Assembly (NCBI GenBank): GCA_945643635.1 | Contig: CALZFC010000090.1 | Location: forward strand, 1,176,001-1,240,000 | Direction of reading: 5' to 3' | DNA length: 64,000 bases | Source of the DNA: Allodiplogaster sudhausi | Lineage: Eukaryota > Nematoda > Chromadorea > Rhabditida > Diplogasteridae | Shown here: positions 39,464 to 52,126 of the stretch, in pieces | How positions within the stretch are numbered: position 1 is the first letter of the stretch | How the letters are laid out: every line of letters starts with the position of its first letter | The notes under the pieces: generated by a model | What the model was told of the DNA's origin: nothing | The model's database searches: none | Seen by the model: only the letters and a program-made list of their open reading frames with translations | Program-made: the position numbers and the translations under genes

Positions 39464-42400
39464 TCAGTTCACCTGGGGCGCGGACATGCTGGAGGAGGGT
39501 GCAGCCGAGGCAGGCGCCGGCTTGAAGCGGCGGTAGGTCGCGAGCGACGTCACGAGGGCGGCCAGATCGGGCGCGAAGAGCCTCTTGTTCTTGGTCTGTA
39601 GCTTAGCTTGTTTATAACCTATTTAGTTGTTTATTTATTTATTTAGTTGTTTATTTATCTATTTAGTTGTTTATTTACATATCTATTTATTTCTTTATTT
39701 ATTCATTTAGTTGAAATAAATAAATAAACAACTAAATAGATAAATAAATAAGAAAGGCAAAAATGACTGACGGCGAGCCAGTTCAGCACGAGCAGATGCA
39801 CGAGGTAGTAGTCGTCCAGCTGCGGGAGCGCGTTCCAACGAGCCGTGCGCAGCTGGCGGAGCAGATCAGGAAGCTGTAACTTTCTATTTTTTTAAAGTTA
39901 TTATTATGCTTCTTTTTTTGCAATTGTAATCGCGTCTCTCTAAATCAGATCTTATAGTCAGGGAAAAAGTCGCGAATTAAAAAAAAATGAGTTTTTGGCT
40001 CCGTTCATCTTATTTAATATTGTAGAGAAAATATTAGATTTTTTTTATTTAAAAATAGTAATTTATATATGTAACCATCTTACATTCGGCTGGTCACGAT
40101 TGACGAGGCAGTCGAAGATGGCCATGGCGAGCACGGTTGCTGACGGCAGTAATGCCAAAGTTCTCAAACTCGAGTGCCTTCGCCGGCAGCATCTTGTTGG
40201 TCTCCATGTCGGCCAGGTCGTTCAAGCAGATCACCGTATTCGTGCGCGCCTCAAATTCGGAAGCAGAGAGATAAAAAATCATCGAGATCAAGATATAGTC
40301 AGTTTAAAGTTTAATTTCAAAGTGTCTAAAAAAGATATATGTAAGAGTAAACTGACGTCGAAGACCATCTTCCAGAAGAGCTCAACCTCTGAACACGTCG
40401 TGGGAGTCTAAAAAAACGACATTAAACTGATGTAAAAAAAATTACACATTATGGTAGTAACTGTCAACAATCTATCGTAAAACTTCAAATTTATCGCATA
40501 GCTTCTAAATCTACCATATATGTATATTTATTCAATACATCGTTATGATGTGACAACATTTAGAAATATTAATCGAGAGGGACATGTACCTTTCCGATGA
40601 CGAAGCGAAGCCGCGTGTACCTGACAAGGGAATGGTATCAGCTTCTCCCGAGATAATGAAATGAACTATATACATACCGTTCGAAAGCTCTCATCGCGTA
40701 GAAAACCGTAATAAAAAATTCCAAACGGTTGATAAAAAATTCCAAACGGATGAAAATTCTCCCAAAAACAACATTTTCACAATATCGCTTTTCTTCATTA
40801 TTATTTCTAACTGAATCTCGTTGTTTATGCAAGAATAACTCGTTGCCATTCCGTATTTAAAAAAAACCCTTTCGGTTTATCAATGTTTGCGGCAAGTACA
40901 TTGCGATTGGTGAGTTCTGTTAATTCGCATGTGCCAAGGAGAAGGATGGCATTTGCAGCTCTGCTCTGCATGATCGTCATCGCTCTCCTTCTCATCCCCG
41001 TGCCGACTTGCATTCATTGGGCGGCCACAGATTGTGCTTCCATCGATTTTCCCTCAACGTACTGACGTCCAGTACTTCTCAGCCGGAATCCTTTCTCATC
41101 TACTGAACTCTATCCATTCAATTTGCCTGATTGTTGTTAACTTTGTGATAACGTGTCTGTTTATCGGTAACACATACGGTTACCTTGTTAAGTGTATAAA
41201 AGTTCAAGGTCGCTTTGGCGTTCTCTGTCTCCAGGAAACCCCCTTCTGCAAAAACTGAGCGAAATGCAGAAAAATTATGAACGTGGATCTATTCGCATCT
41301 GTCTAAAACATGCTTGCAAAGATTTGATCCATTTTTGTCAACATGATACAAAAGTTTAAAGCACGCAAAATACGGCTCGGCCAAAATTTTTTACTTACAT
41401 TACCTATTAGCCACCCTCCTATTTCTTACACTCAGCCTGCAGAAGCGCCAAATATTTGAGGGCGCGTGTTCAAAATTGTCCTAATGTACTACTGTAGAAG
41501 CATTCAGCGCATGTTCTTTAAGAAATACGGGAGAACTCGGCGAGATCGGATTTTTGACATCTTAAAAAAAACCATCTATTAATCCGTTTGGAATTTTATT
41601 ATAATGATTTTCATTATCTACTTGACGAGGCTTTCGACCGGCGCATTACTCATTTCATAACCTCGTGCGAGGACAAGAACGTTCCATTTTAAGGGTCACA
41701 TTATTGGCGGCGACGAAGTCAGAGTCGGGCGGGACGTTCGTCTGTATGTTGATGTCCTGAAATTAAATATATGTAAATTTATATATCTATATTATAAAAT
41801 TATATATATAGGTTTGTTTCATACTGAGATTATATGCCTAAAATTCAGGCTGCTGCAAAAGTTGCGTTCTAGGCACACAAATTAATACTACCCAAATTTA
41901 TTTTTGATTTTTCATAAAGGTTGCTATCACTTCTTCAAATTGTCGCTGTTATAATCCGTGCAAACAATTTGTTAGGTCCAGACCGACTCCCGTTCAAAAA
42001 GACGTCGGGCTGGCCGGCCCGCCGAAAGAGAGGGCCGGCCAGCCCGATTTCGGGCGCATCCGGAGTCCGTCCCATCAATGATAGAAGTCTACCTTGGCTG
42101 CAGTCGAAGACGGCGGAAACGTCGCAGCGTAGATCTCGCGGTACTCGGCATCCACGGCCGCCCAGCCTTTGGTTTCTGAAAATAAATCAATCGATAAAAG
42201 AAAATATTATTTATTTATTTTTAATTAATTAATTAATTAATTAATTAGTATACTAATTAATTTGTGTATTAATTAATTAATCTGTTTATTTATTTATTTA
42301 CTTATTTATTTATTTACTTATTAATTCATAACTGACTGAGCGCCTCGGTGAAGGCCTTGCCAGCGGTATCGATGTGCTCATACTTCATCGTAGTTTTCTG

Positions 42401-43299
42401 CAGAACGGAATGAAGACAGTTGTGATTTCATTTAATTTAACGATAAAATTTTTTATGAGCGACCACAACATTTCCTCAAGTACAAGCACTGCTGATAAGT
42501 GTACTATTTTCTTATAGAAGTTTAATAGAAAATGTGAAAGAAGACATTGTACTGTTACAGCAAGGATCTTTCCTTAAACAAGCCAATAGTGATGCGAGTA
42601 TTTTAATTTGAAAAGTTCATACGACCAGTTTCGGATCACAGTTCATGGAGAAGTGAGCATATTACAAAAACACTCTTTATAATAATTGTGTGGGGTATTC
42701 TATAAAAAATAAAGAATGCCTCGCATAATTGTCATGCAAAGTATTTTATTTTTGTTGGCAATATGTTGTGATTTCATTTCACTTCGCCATGAATTGTGGT
42801 CCGAAAGAGGTCAATTCATCTCTTTTCGAAGCTCAACCGTTCCTTATTTTGAGTGTACTTGTAAAACTGAGAGTTACAATGCCAGCCGCCATAAAAGAGC
42901 ACTTATTGATTGCTGGTGAAAAAATCGATAATTTTGATAGATTGATCTATTGATAGGAAACAGCGCTCGCCCGCTGCATAAAGGTCGTCATCTTTTTGGG
43001 TGCGATCTTGTGTGGGGCGGGCTTGGGCGGTGGAGGCGCTGACGCTGTGCCTGAGCGCGTCCGTGAGAGAACCTAGTGATGGTTAAAAATGAATTTCTTA
43101 ACGTACTATTTTTTAAATTCTTTTTCATACATGTATATTTTTCCATGTTTCAAATATACATATGTATACACTTTTTTATTTTATTTAATTGACTGTTTTG
43201 TTTTCCTTAATAAAAATTTTTTGTAACCTTTGTAACATCCTCGAGGCTCTCTTGGTGATTTTCCGTGTCGTGATCGGGATCCGGCTCATTGCTACGCAT
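39464..43299 (-). CDS. Nematode-type protein tyrosine phosphatase lacking its catalytic centre (probably defective)
   Basis: Exons on the minus strand: 43299-43237, 43072-42962, 42397-42337, 42175-42093, 41756-41662, 40620-40590, 40407-40357, 40249-40084, 39873-39772, 39595-39464. Phases agree up to the exon 40249-40084. The N-terminal part shows the PTP pattern: GWAAVDAEYREIY, DINIQTNVPPDSDFVAANNV, RYTRLRFVIGKTPTTCSEVE with LFWKMVFD, then ICLND and MLPAKALEFENFGITAV. The C-terminal part also fits: VLAMAIFDCLVNRDQPNLPD, LLRQLRTARWNALPQLDDYY and LVHLLVLNWLA. Inside 40249-40084 the reading frame changes, and the roughly 100 residues that should hold the WPD loop and the HCX5R loop are absent. 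Either a deletion made this a pseudogene, an exon was lost in assembly, or the product is a non-catalytic PTP. Start codon 43299 is the best in-frame ATG. Confidence 0.68.
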
Positions 43300-44696
43300 C
43301 TTTCGCTGCTAAAAGTGTATTTTTCGTTTTTTCAATAAAAATTCATTAAGTATACAAAAATACATACATATATGTTAATTTTTATATTTTTGGTACTTAT
43401 TTATTTTTAAACATTTTATATCAAATTGTCAGAAAGAAAAAGAATTCATTTAATTCGTAAACTCCGTCCCCCGACTTGGCAACCGCCGTCGCGATGCCTT
43501 CCCACCATGCTCTTCTTCGGAGGACGAGAGAAAGGTGGAGAGTGAAAGCGGGATGAGGGCGAGATAACGGAGAAGAATGGAAATGGGATGAGGAGAGAGA
43601 AAAGTGAAGAGTAGAAATGGAATGTGATACGAGAAGGCGCAAAACATGCCTTATATAGGATGCTGATACTGGTATACCCTTAGTTCATGGTGGTCCTGAC
43701 CTTCAAAATGGCAAAGGGCATTTAGTAGAGACGACCTGTGAAGAATTCTTTTATTACTATGACAACTTTGTTGGTCCAAAACAACATCTACGAAATTCGA
43801 ACTCTGAGGACGATAGAGATACTACATATGTACATATACTATGTATACTAGAGCAGATGGACTTTGCATTGACAGAGAAAGAGAGAGAGAGAGAAAGAGA
43901 GAGAGAGAAAGAGAGTGGTGAAAAGTGTTCATAGTTATCATAGACCCACTACCCGGAAGGTACAAAGAAGCTCCATTCATTGGCTACTCGAGTCTCATGT
44001 GTGTAGTATGTTTTTTTAAGGAATTTAGCAAAGAACCAGGTAGGTTCCAAAACAAATATCTGCATCTCAGGCCGAGTGTATGATATCGAACTGAGGGTAG
44101 CCAGCATGTAGAAACATGAGATAAATCACAATTACACCTATAAGTAATAGCAGGTTATACAATCCATCTAAAATAAAATATTGACAGAATCAAGAAACAA
44201 CCCTGAAAGATTCATCAACGTTCATTTACTTTGGAGGAACATATGCTTGAAAAACCAAAAGTTCATAGACTTTTTGTCGGTACTGTATGTACATTTTTAT
44301 TACAAATACATATGTATCTAATAAGAAAGCTTTCTAAAGGATGAATGTATAATAGAAGTTTTTTCACCAGATTATCGGTTAAGAAAAATTTGAAAGTAAA
44401 ATTAACTGTATGAATGAAATGAACATTTCAATTGAATTCTTCTCTTTCGGTTAAAAACGAAAAAAGTGAAGTCAAGATGTCACGAATGGGGGGTTTCTGA
44501 TAACCCATCCGCTCCGGACCTTCACATTTGTTCTGGTTTAGAAATCACTTATAAGGGCACCTTCATTTGAGCGTCCTATACGCAGCGGGTTTTAAGGAGC
44601 TCGTTGTTCAGCTAACCAATTCTCGCGGAGACAAATGGGTCAATAGAGAGGCAATGCTTACGTACATACATACGTACACACATACATATGTACATA
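43300..44696. other. Unassigned region
   Basis: AT-rich, with a short GA tract at 43878-43915. A minus-strand frame at 43520-43440 (SSSEEEHGGKAS) could be a further 5' exon of the PTP gene but has no independent support. Nothing else was recognised. Confidence 0.4.
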
Positions 44697-46114
44697 TGAC
44701 GCGATTTGCGAGAGAATCAAAATGAATCAAAGCGACTGCGGACATAGCAAAAATCGACCGGCTTGGTTTTTATTCAAAAGTTCCTTATAAGTACTTTCTG
44801 ATACGAGGAATCGATTGGGAATGGTCTGGGAGTCCGAAAATGTCTTATTCGTCTGCTATGAAGACTTGAATTGTATGGCTCGCTGCGCTGGGAGGCGAGT
44901 TGGATGCACGTCTGAGGCCATTGCGACGCACTTTGTTGAGATATAGATATGAAAATAAGCACTATAAAAGCCAAGACATTACTCTAAACAATGGAAAAAG
45001 AAAATCGTGAAAACTTTCAACTTTCAATCCCTTATTGTCTTTAAAGTTTGAAGGAGCGCAGACAACGTGTTTCTCATTTTACCAGAACCAAACCTATACA
45101 GTTGTATAGAGCGTGAAAAGAGCTTTCGAATGCACTATTGGGTTTTTGAAACTTAGAATGCGCTTAAGTTTCCTAATCGATTATTCCGGCGCGGCAGCAC
45201 AAATCAGCGGGTACGCACAATAGAAGGACTACTTGAGAATCATTTTCGTATGCCGAAACATACACCACAAGAAAGAGCGTGAAATTTGCTACAAGCTGAA
45301 TCCCTTTCAATGAACTTTCAAGTTTACGATATTTTGTTATAAGCTTTAAAAGAATGGCCGGTATTGCTATTTACATTGCGCCCAATAATCCTTTTTCTTA
45401 GTTTATTCGAATTAGAATATTCCAATTATTTTTTAAGCGCGTATCCTTGAAGAATTATTAGAAGTAGATGCCGTATACTTTTGATCTATCGTACATCGTA
45501 GATTCGTAATTTTATTCAAAGTGGTTCACCATATAGCAAATTTTACGCTCTTTCTTGTAGTGTATGTTTCGGCATACGAAAATGATTCTGAAGTAGTTCT
45601 TCTATTGCGCGTACCCGCTAATTGGTGCTGCTGCGCCTGAATAATCGATTAGGAAACTTCAGCGCATCCTAAGTTTTAAAAACTCAATAGTGCATTCGAA
45701 AGCTCTTTTCACGCTCTATACAACTTTATAGGTTTGGTTCTGGTAAAATGAGAAACACGTTGTCTGCTCTCCTTCAAACTTTAAAGACAATAAGGGATTG
45801 AAAGTTGAAAATTTTCACGATTTTCTTATTCCATTGTTTAGAGTAATATCTTGGCTTTTAGCTAATTTTCATTTCTATATCTCAACTAAGTGCGCCGCAA
45901 TGGCCTCAGACGTGCATCCAACTCGCCTCCCAGCGCAGCGAGCCCCATAATTCAAGCCTTCATAGCAGACGAATAAGACATTTTCCAACTCCCAGACCAT
46001 TCCCAATCGATTCCTCGTATCAGAAAGTACCTATTAGGAACTTTTAAATAAAATCCAAGCCGGTCGATTTTTGCTATGTCCGCGGCCTTTTTGATTCTCT
46101 CGTAAATCGCGTCA
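44697..46114. mobile_element. Non-autonomous foldback element with the same termini as the 7.2-kb transposon
   Basis: It starts TGACGCGATTTGCGAGAGAA and ends CGTAAATCGCGTCA, flanked by TA on both sides. The arms, about 44697-45290 and 45530-46114, are near reverse complements (for example GCATACGAAAATGATTCT against AGAATCATTTTCGTATGC). About 240 bp of AT-rich sequence separate them. There is no coding frame. Arm length (about 590 bp) matches that of the large element, although the arm sequences diverge after the first 25 or so bases. Confidence 0.85.
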
Positions 46115-47344
46115 TATGTATATTTAGTTTTTATATCCTTCCGCCTTTTTTATTCCTCGTTTTTAAAGCGCTCAATGCAACACCACAGGAATTCCTCTAA
46201 TTTCTCACTTCACTTCACACAACTATGTACTTGAGAGGAAAGCATCCCTAGACATTGCTTTTCCAAACAAAAGGAAACGCTTTATTATGCTTCCAGGATT
46301 TTGTTTTCGGTAAATATTGAGGCGGAAATGAATGCGGGTCTTGCTTCGGGTCTCGCGATGTTCCGGTGCTGTTTCGTTGCATTCATCTATTCAGATACTT
46401 ACATTTGCGTAGAATTTGCATTTTTGTGATCATTTGTTTAGCCGATAAATTTTCCCGCGCAATGCCAGTACAAATTGCTTGAATAGAAAATGCATGAAAC
46501 ACTCTTCTAGCCGTCAAAACTCCGTCCACCTGTGCTTAACAGATAGCAAGGAATCTCGAATATTAAATGTTAGATATTAATACCTAGGTATGAGGTTCAA
46601 ACACTGGCAGTAATATTTATTTATATACAAAGAGCCTTTTGAGTGATTGGTCTGGAAGCGAATAGAAGTGACTGCTCCTCATTAATCCGTAATCATTTTC
46701 TCTTTCTCGCCCTGGCCATTAGCTGGTTCGCCAGTTTTCCCGCCTCTTGGCGTGTGATGGAAGAGAATGAGCGGGTGGCCGAGCACAACAAAGTGATAGG
46801 CTTCGATCACTGGGGATGCTTCCGCGAGTGACGCGGCAGACGACGCTGCAGATGTCTCCCGACGCCCGTCGACCCTGCAGCTCTTGCTCCTCTACGAATT
46901 AGCAATATATTTTTTGCTGATAACACATGTACAATATTATTGATTTGTGTCAATGATAATTTATGAGCATCAAGAAATATTCTGCCTGACAACGACTCTT
47001 CCGTGTCCGCCACTAGAAGAATGAAAGCGAAGAAGAAGGGCAAACGCATTCCGATATCGCCTTAGGCAGAATGAGCGATAAAATTGATTCATTTCAAGTG
47101 CACTTAATTGTTCTGATTTTAAAAAAATTGACAACAACTTATTGAGCGCATTTACACTTCTTCTTATAATTAAATTTACTCCAGCATATAAAAGGGGCCA
47201 GAGTCAGCTTGAAGCGGCATTTCATCTTCACTTCGACCAAGCGATTCCATCGATGCCGGCCGAGGTCTCTTTTGTCACGTTTCTCTCTCCCTTCCACTCC
47301 ATTCAGCCCCTTTCTAAAATAAAGATAACTTGTTTTAATTACAG
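46115..47344. other. Region between the foldback element and the second PTP
   Basis: A plus-strand frame at about 46707-46830 (starts WFASFPASWRVMEENERVAE, ends at TGA 46831) has coding-like composition and a preceding AG. It may be an upstream exon, but neither family nor splice partner is clear. The rest is AT-rich without features. Confidence 0.35.
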
Positions 47345-49552
47345 ATTGAACCACCGAAGGATCTCGCCGAAGTCACGCAGCAGATTGTTGAGTAAGGCGA
47401 AGATGTGCTACAGCATTTTCTTGCATTTAAAATTATATCTTCAATTCTAGTGTTATATCATTTATTCATTATTATAATTAGATTTATTAATTATGTCGGA
47501 ATAGAAAAGAAAGAATATGATTTCAGGTGGTGTCCGCATGGCACAACTGGCTCCTGAAGATTCCGCCGAAGATCGAGCACTTTCTCGCGAACCCGAGCAA
47601 GAATCGCTTCCCGAACGTTCGATTCTTGCATATTCTCGCTGCTCAACAATATTTAAATATATTTCAACAAGAAATATGATAAGTACGTGATCATTTTCGC
47701 GTTGTTAAATAGCAAAACTAATTGTAGATCATCCTCTACGACCAGAGCCGCGTGCGCATCAAGGACAACCTTGGCGTCGGCGATTACTACCACGCCAGTT
47801 GGGTCGACTCTTTCCAGCAACAGCGTCAGGAATACAACTATTATAGATGATGTCAACGAATGGATCAATATACTGCGAGATTTGGCCATGATTGAAGTTC
47901 CTAGTAATTTGATTAGAAAAAAAGCGTATGCAGAATAATTCACAGAGAATAGTTTATTTAACACGGCGATCTACACAAGTATGTAGATAATTATGCACTG
48001 AAAAGTACTGTTTCCAAAAGAAGTTGAAAATTCTTGAGTCAGGAGCAGAAATGAATTCAGGGGCTACATCCTCGGCCAGACGCCTTTCGACGAGGTGACG
48101 GAGTGCGACTTCTTCCGCATGGTCGCGACCACCAAACCGCAGCTGATTGCCGTCATCGGGCCGATTGAGGCACTTTCCCATCTGAAGAAATATATTGCAC
48201 TATTCCCACCCCAGAGGATGAAAATTTTTTTTTTCAAAAAATTTTTTTTTGCTCAAATTCATTCCAAGGAGGGAGTTTTCGGTACGGGGAATACGAATAT
48301 CAAATCTATTTCTTATCATTACGTTATTTTCACGGTGTTTGGTGAGTTTAGGGACGTAGAGGTGCATGTTTTGCACCTCCCAAAGCTCTCCCACGTACTT
48401 GGCGACGGTGATTAAGTGAAGCCTGAGGATGAAATGAATATGATATTCGTATTCCCCTTGCCGAAAAATCCCCAACGGTCAATTTCAGCGAAAAAATATT
48501 TTTCGAAAATTTTTTTTAAACGTGGGGTGGGAATAGTGCAATAGTACCCAAGTTTTTGCTATTTAATTTACAGTCTCAATAATTTCAAAAGAAATGTCTT
48601 AATGAATGGCCTTGAATAAAATCATTAACAGCTAAACGGCGACCGCGTGATGCGGCAGTTCTGGCCGAAGAGCGAGAGGACGCTAGTTCAGCAAGGAGAA
48701 GGAAGACTCGCCGTGCAGACTACGGAAATCAACAAGGTTACTCTCTCCTCCGCTCACGCTCTCTCTCTCACTTTTCTCTCCATCTCCACTCTCTCTCTCT
48801 CACTCCTCTGCCTCTCTCCTCCGTCGCAAGTTTAATCTCTCCCTCCATGCCCACCCTCTTCTCTTGCCCTCCCTCTCTTCTCTGCAGGACCGCGAGTCGA
48901 AAGTGTACGAACTGGAGCTGACGGACAAGCTGGGCCGCGGATTGTGGCGCGTGCCTCTCATGCACTACGAGGCGTGGGGCGACGACCGCCGCATCCCCGA
49001 CTCCGTCCTCGACTTCCGCGCTTCCGTGGGTCCATGTAGATGGACACTACTTTATTATTGAAGAAAATATATCAGGGCTCGAAAATAAATTAGAATGCAT
49101 TTACTAACTGAATTAAACAACGTTGCAGATGCGCATGGTTCTCGCGCGCGAGGCAAATCGACGCGCTGACGACAAGCTGAAGCAGAATGAGAAGGAAATC
49201 GGACCTATCATGATTGTCTGCCCCTCCGGTACGCTGGCTGCTACAGTTGATGTGGGGATACTGTATGCACCTATCTCTCGCTCTCTGGCCTCTCTTCATC
49301 GATCTCTCCCCTCCCTTCTTTCTCTTTCTCTCTCTTTCTTTTCTCGGACTATCTCTATATCAGCTCTTCTCATTCAGGCGTGCACCGCAGTGGCACGTAC
49401 GTCGCCCTCGACATCATGCTCGAGCGGCTGACGACGACAGGTGGCATGGTTGGCCCCGCAACGACTTCCTGGATACTGTAGGAGAGTTCTATCGTAATCC
49501 GGTTGAGGTTGCCATGGAAGAGACGGTGCGCGTCCTGCGAAGCCAGCGCTAA
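47345..49552 (+). CDS. Nematode-type protein tyrosine phosphatase, divergent
   Basis: Exons: 47345-47391, 47527-47616, 47728-47824, 48039-48169, 48632-48736, 48888-49025, 49129-49228, 49378 to stop 49550-49552. PTP landmarks in order: NRFPN then IILYDQSRVRI, DYYHASWVDSF, GYILGQTPFDEVTECDFFRM, LIAVIGPIE, DRVMRQFWP, LMHYEAWGDDRRIPDS and VCPSGVHRSGTYVALDIMLE. The Cys-x5-Arg nucleophile loop is complete (split between exons 49129-49228 and 49378), but His before Cys is Val and WPD reads WGD. The intron after 48169 uses a GC donor. In the last exon the frame continues only if a 41-nt intron (49441-49481, GTGGCA to TGTAG) is removed, or if there is a frameshift. The protein then ends ETVRVLRSQR followed by TAA, short of the usual last PTP helix. 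The phase between the first two listed exons does not match. It may be a catalytically altered paralogue or a decaying gene. Confidence 0.7.
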
Positions 49553-49778
49553 TGTTTGGAGATACCTTCAAGTATCTGGATAAAATTATTTCTTTTAGAG
49601 TGCGGTAGAGATGAGAAACCGACCGACGCCAGAGGTAAAATGATAGTTGACATTCTTCCAAGATCACTCGCACTTTTCGGCATAATTTGTATTCTATCTT
49701 ATAAGCTCAAGCCTTGATTCACTCTCCTCCTTCTCTTCTCATTTCCCCTTCACTTTCCACCTACGATCTTCTTCCCAG

Positions 49779-52126
49779 CCAGTCGCTTCTTCGATTGGCT
49801 CTTGCATCGAGAAAGTGCCATCCCAGCCCCGCTCTTCACGATGCCAGAGTTGGTATTTGCTGGAATTATATATTATCAAAAGCAAACATCCTTTTTGGAG
49901 GGGATTATTTTTGTTGCAAAAAACATACCTTTACAACAAAGTGATAGAATTTTAAATTTCCTTTCTCTTCAGCGGTTTCCCCTCCGACTCGCCGACTCTG
50001 CTCGCCTTTCTGGTGATCATCGAATTCTTCGTCTCTGCCGCCCTGGTCATCTTCGCCTTCATCGGAATTTCCATCGACGCCTCCGTGGCTAATGTGCTTT
50101 TCATGGCACTCGTACAGGTATTCTTCTTTTTGGATCAATTCCATTTTCAACCGAACCTCCCCATCAGCACAAGGGAAAATTATCCCAATTTCTGATCCGC
50201 ATTTATATTAATTCTTCATTATTCTAGGCCTTGGCCGCACTTCCCGGCTTCCTTTACATTTCGCAAGGAATAAAGGGTTGGTTGCTGAATTAAAATTATG
50301 TATAAAATAAATTCAACTACATATTTCTTACTATAGCCCAATTTGCAGTGTGTCTGCCACCATATTCTTATTCTGGTGCTATCCTAGTTGGGAGGGGCAT
50401 AATTTTTTCCAAACTTTTTCGAACTAATTTTCTTTGTTTCCACGGAGCCTAAATCAAAGCTAACTTGGATAATTCTACACGCGGAATTCAAATATGCAGT
50501 GAACTGCCTCGAATTCGAGCACAAATGGCAATTTACAGCGAAATATTGCTCAAATGTGGTAAAATTGCGCGATAGTGCCTAAATCAGTGAAAATTTTGTG
50601 CAAAAGTAGTATAAATGGTAGTAATAGTAATCAAATCTGTCTTCCGCACGAAAAATAAACTCTGATAGTCATCTTCCATGTGCAAGTAGAGAGGAAAAAA
50701 GTTCCTTACGAACTTTGAAAAAATCATGCCCCTCCCAACTAGGATAGCACCCTTATTCTAGTGTGCCTGCCACCGTAACCCTTTTACAGTGTGCCTGCTG
50801 CTCTTCATCCCTCTGCAGCTGGTGACGGGCTGCTGCGAACTGGCGTGGACGTGCTTTGTATTGGCAGCCACCTCGATGGAGAACCGCACCACCAAGACCA
50901 TCCTTCTCATCTTCCTCACACTTCTTCAGGTGGAGACATCCAGGCTTACATGTCCACCTGGGGACATTTTGTCCGGCAAAATGAATAATACATAATAAAT
51001 GTAAAGATGAATAAGAGTCGACTTTCTCAGCTGGGGAACTCGGTGGTGGCGATCTTCTTCCGCGACTCTCAGCCTCAGCTCCCGGCCTTCCTTGCTAGAA
51101 AGGGCGCGGATGCACCGCCGGATGCGGAACTCGGCGGCGTCCAGTCGGTCAAGTCTGCCAAGGGTCAGGAAATGGCCTGCTGGTCGACATTTGGCTAGGG
51201 ATGAAGTTTTAATTGGATTATATAATGACTGCACGACATTTCGTTGGATGGAAATATTATGTTCTCAAACGAAATTTGCACATCGAATGAACAAGAATTC
51301 ACTGTCTGCATTGAATTAATTGCAGACGTCCGCGACGCACGCGGAGGCCTCTCTTCTGGAGGCCGCACTAACGGATCGCATATTGAGAGTCTATCTTCGT
51401 TTGGAATCAAATTAAATACAAATTAAGAAATCAACACAAATATCGTACCGAATTTTGGAAAGTAGAGCCATATGTAATGTTACTTATACTTCTTGCAGGG
51501 CTCGGTATCCTCCAAGACGTCTGCTTATAGGTTGGGAATTAAATATATATAAAAATACAGTAAAACAAAATATTTAAAATACATCTAATGAATCATATTT
51601 CTTCCTTTTTAAAGCAGCCGTCCGGAGGAGCGCGTCAAGAAGAACGGAATGATCTCTCCCCTCGAGAAGACCATCTTCGCCCAGAGCAACACCAAACAGC
51701 AGCTGAAGCTGGCCGAGCGCGCCAAGGCAAAGGTGAGATACTTTATTAATTGAAAATATTATTTAATAAAAGCACGATCTACAAAGCAGATTCAATTGCA
51801 GCAAGTGTCCAAGGCAGATGGCAAGGGCCGCCAGCAATTGAAGGAGAAGCCAGCGACCGCCGCGACCCCAAGCGCGAAAAGCCAGCCAGAGGTGCTTTCA
51901 AGGGCCATTTAGTTTATTTGCCCAATTTATGAAGATTACTCGATCTATTTTTAATTGTATTCTTTACTACTACTACTACTACTATAATTGGCACTTTGCC
52001 AACTTTCCACAGACCTTGTCGGCCACTCAAATGGACTCCCCGACGTCGGGCGTTTCCACCGCGAACGAATGCACAGTACAGGGCCTACCGCAGCCAAGCG
52101 AGAGCCTGACAAAAACCCCCATCTAG
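49779..52126 (+). CDS. Multi-pass membrane protein of unknown family
   Basis: Proposed exons: 49779-49848, 49973-50117, 50228-50276, 50790-50929, 51031-51163 (or ending 51151), about 51326-51388, 51499-51530, 51618-51732, 51802-51891, 52013-52126. Hydrophobic segments are LLAFLVIIEFFVSAALVIFA, NVLFMALVQALAALPGFLYI, VCLLLFIPLQLVTGC with FVLAAT, and TILLIFLTLLQLGNSVVAIF, giving four or five membrane passes. These are followed by a hydrophilic, lysine- and alanine-rich tail (ISPLEKTIFAQSNTKQQ, LKLAERAKAK) ending KTPI. Phases agree from 49779 to 51163; joining of the middle exons to the tail is uncertain, and the tail could belong to another isoform or gene. The first exon listed (SRFFDWLLHRE) is probably not the true N-terminus. 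I do not recognise the family. A transposable element sits in its intron. Confidence 0.6.
50347..50805 (+). repeat. 28-bp tandem repeat overlapping a 3' splice site, split by a transposon
   Basis: Ignoring the insertion at 50375-50751, two 28-bp units (AGTGTGTCTGCCACCATA... and AGTGTGCCTGCCACCGTA...) stand directly before the real acceptor and exon start AGTGTGCCTGCTGCTC at 50788. Each intronic unit therefore copies the AG and the first exon bases. Confidence 0.85.
50375..50751. mobile_element. 377-bp TIR element with perfect 8-bp target duplication
   Basis: Ends GGTGCTATCCTAGTTGGGAG and CTCCCAACTAGGATAGCACC are inverted. CTTATTCT lies on both sides (50367-50374 and 50752-50759). The TIR is about 35 bp and the interior is non-coding. 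The 8-bp duplication suggests a hAT-type (or P-type) transposase source. Confidence 0.88.
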
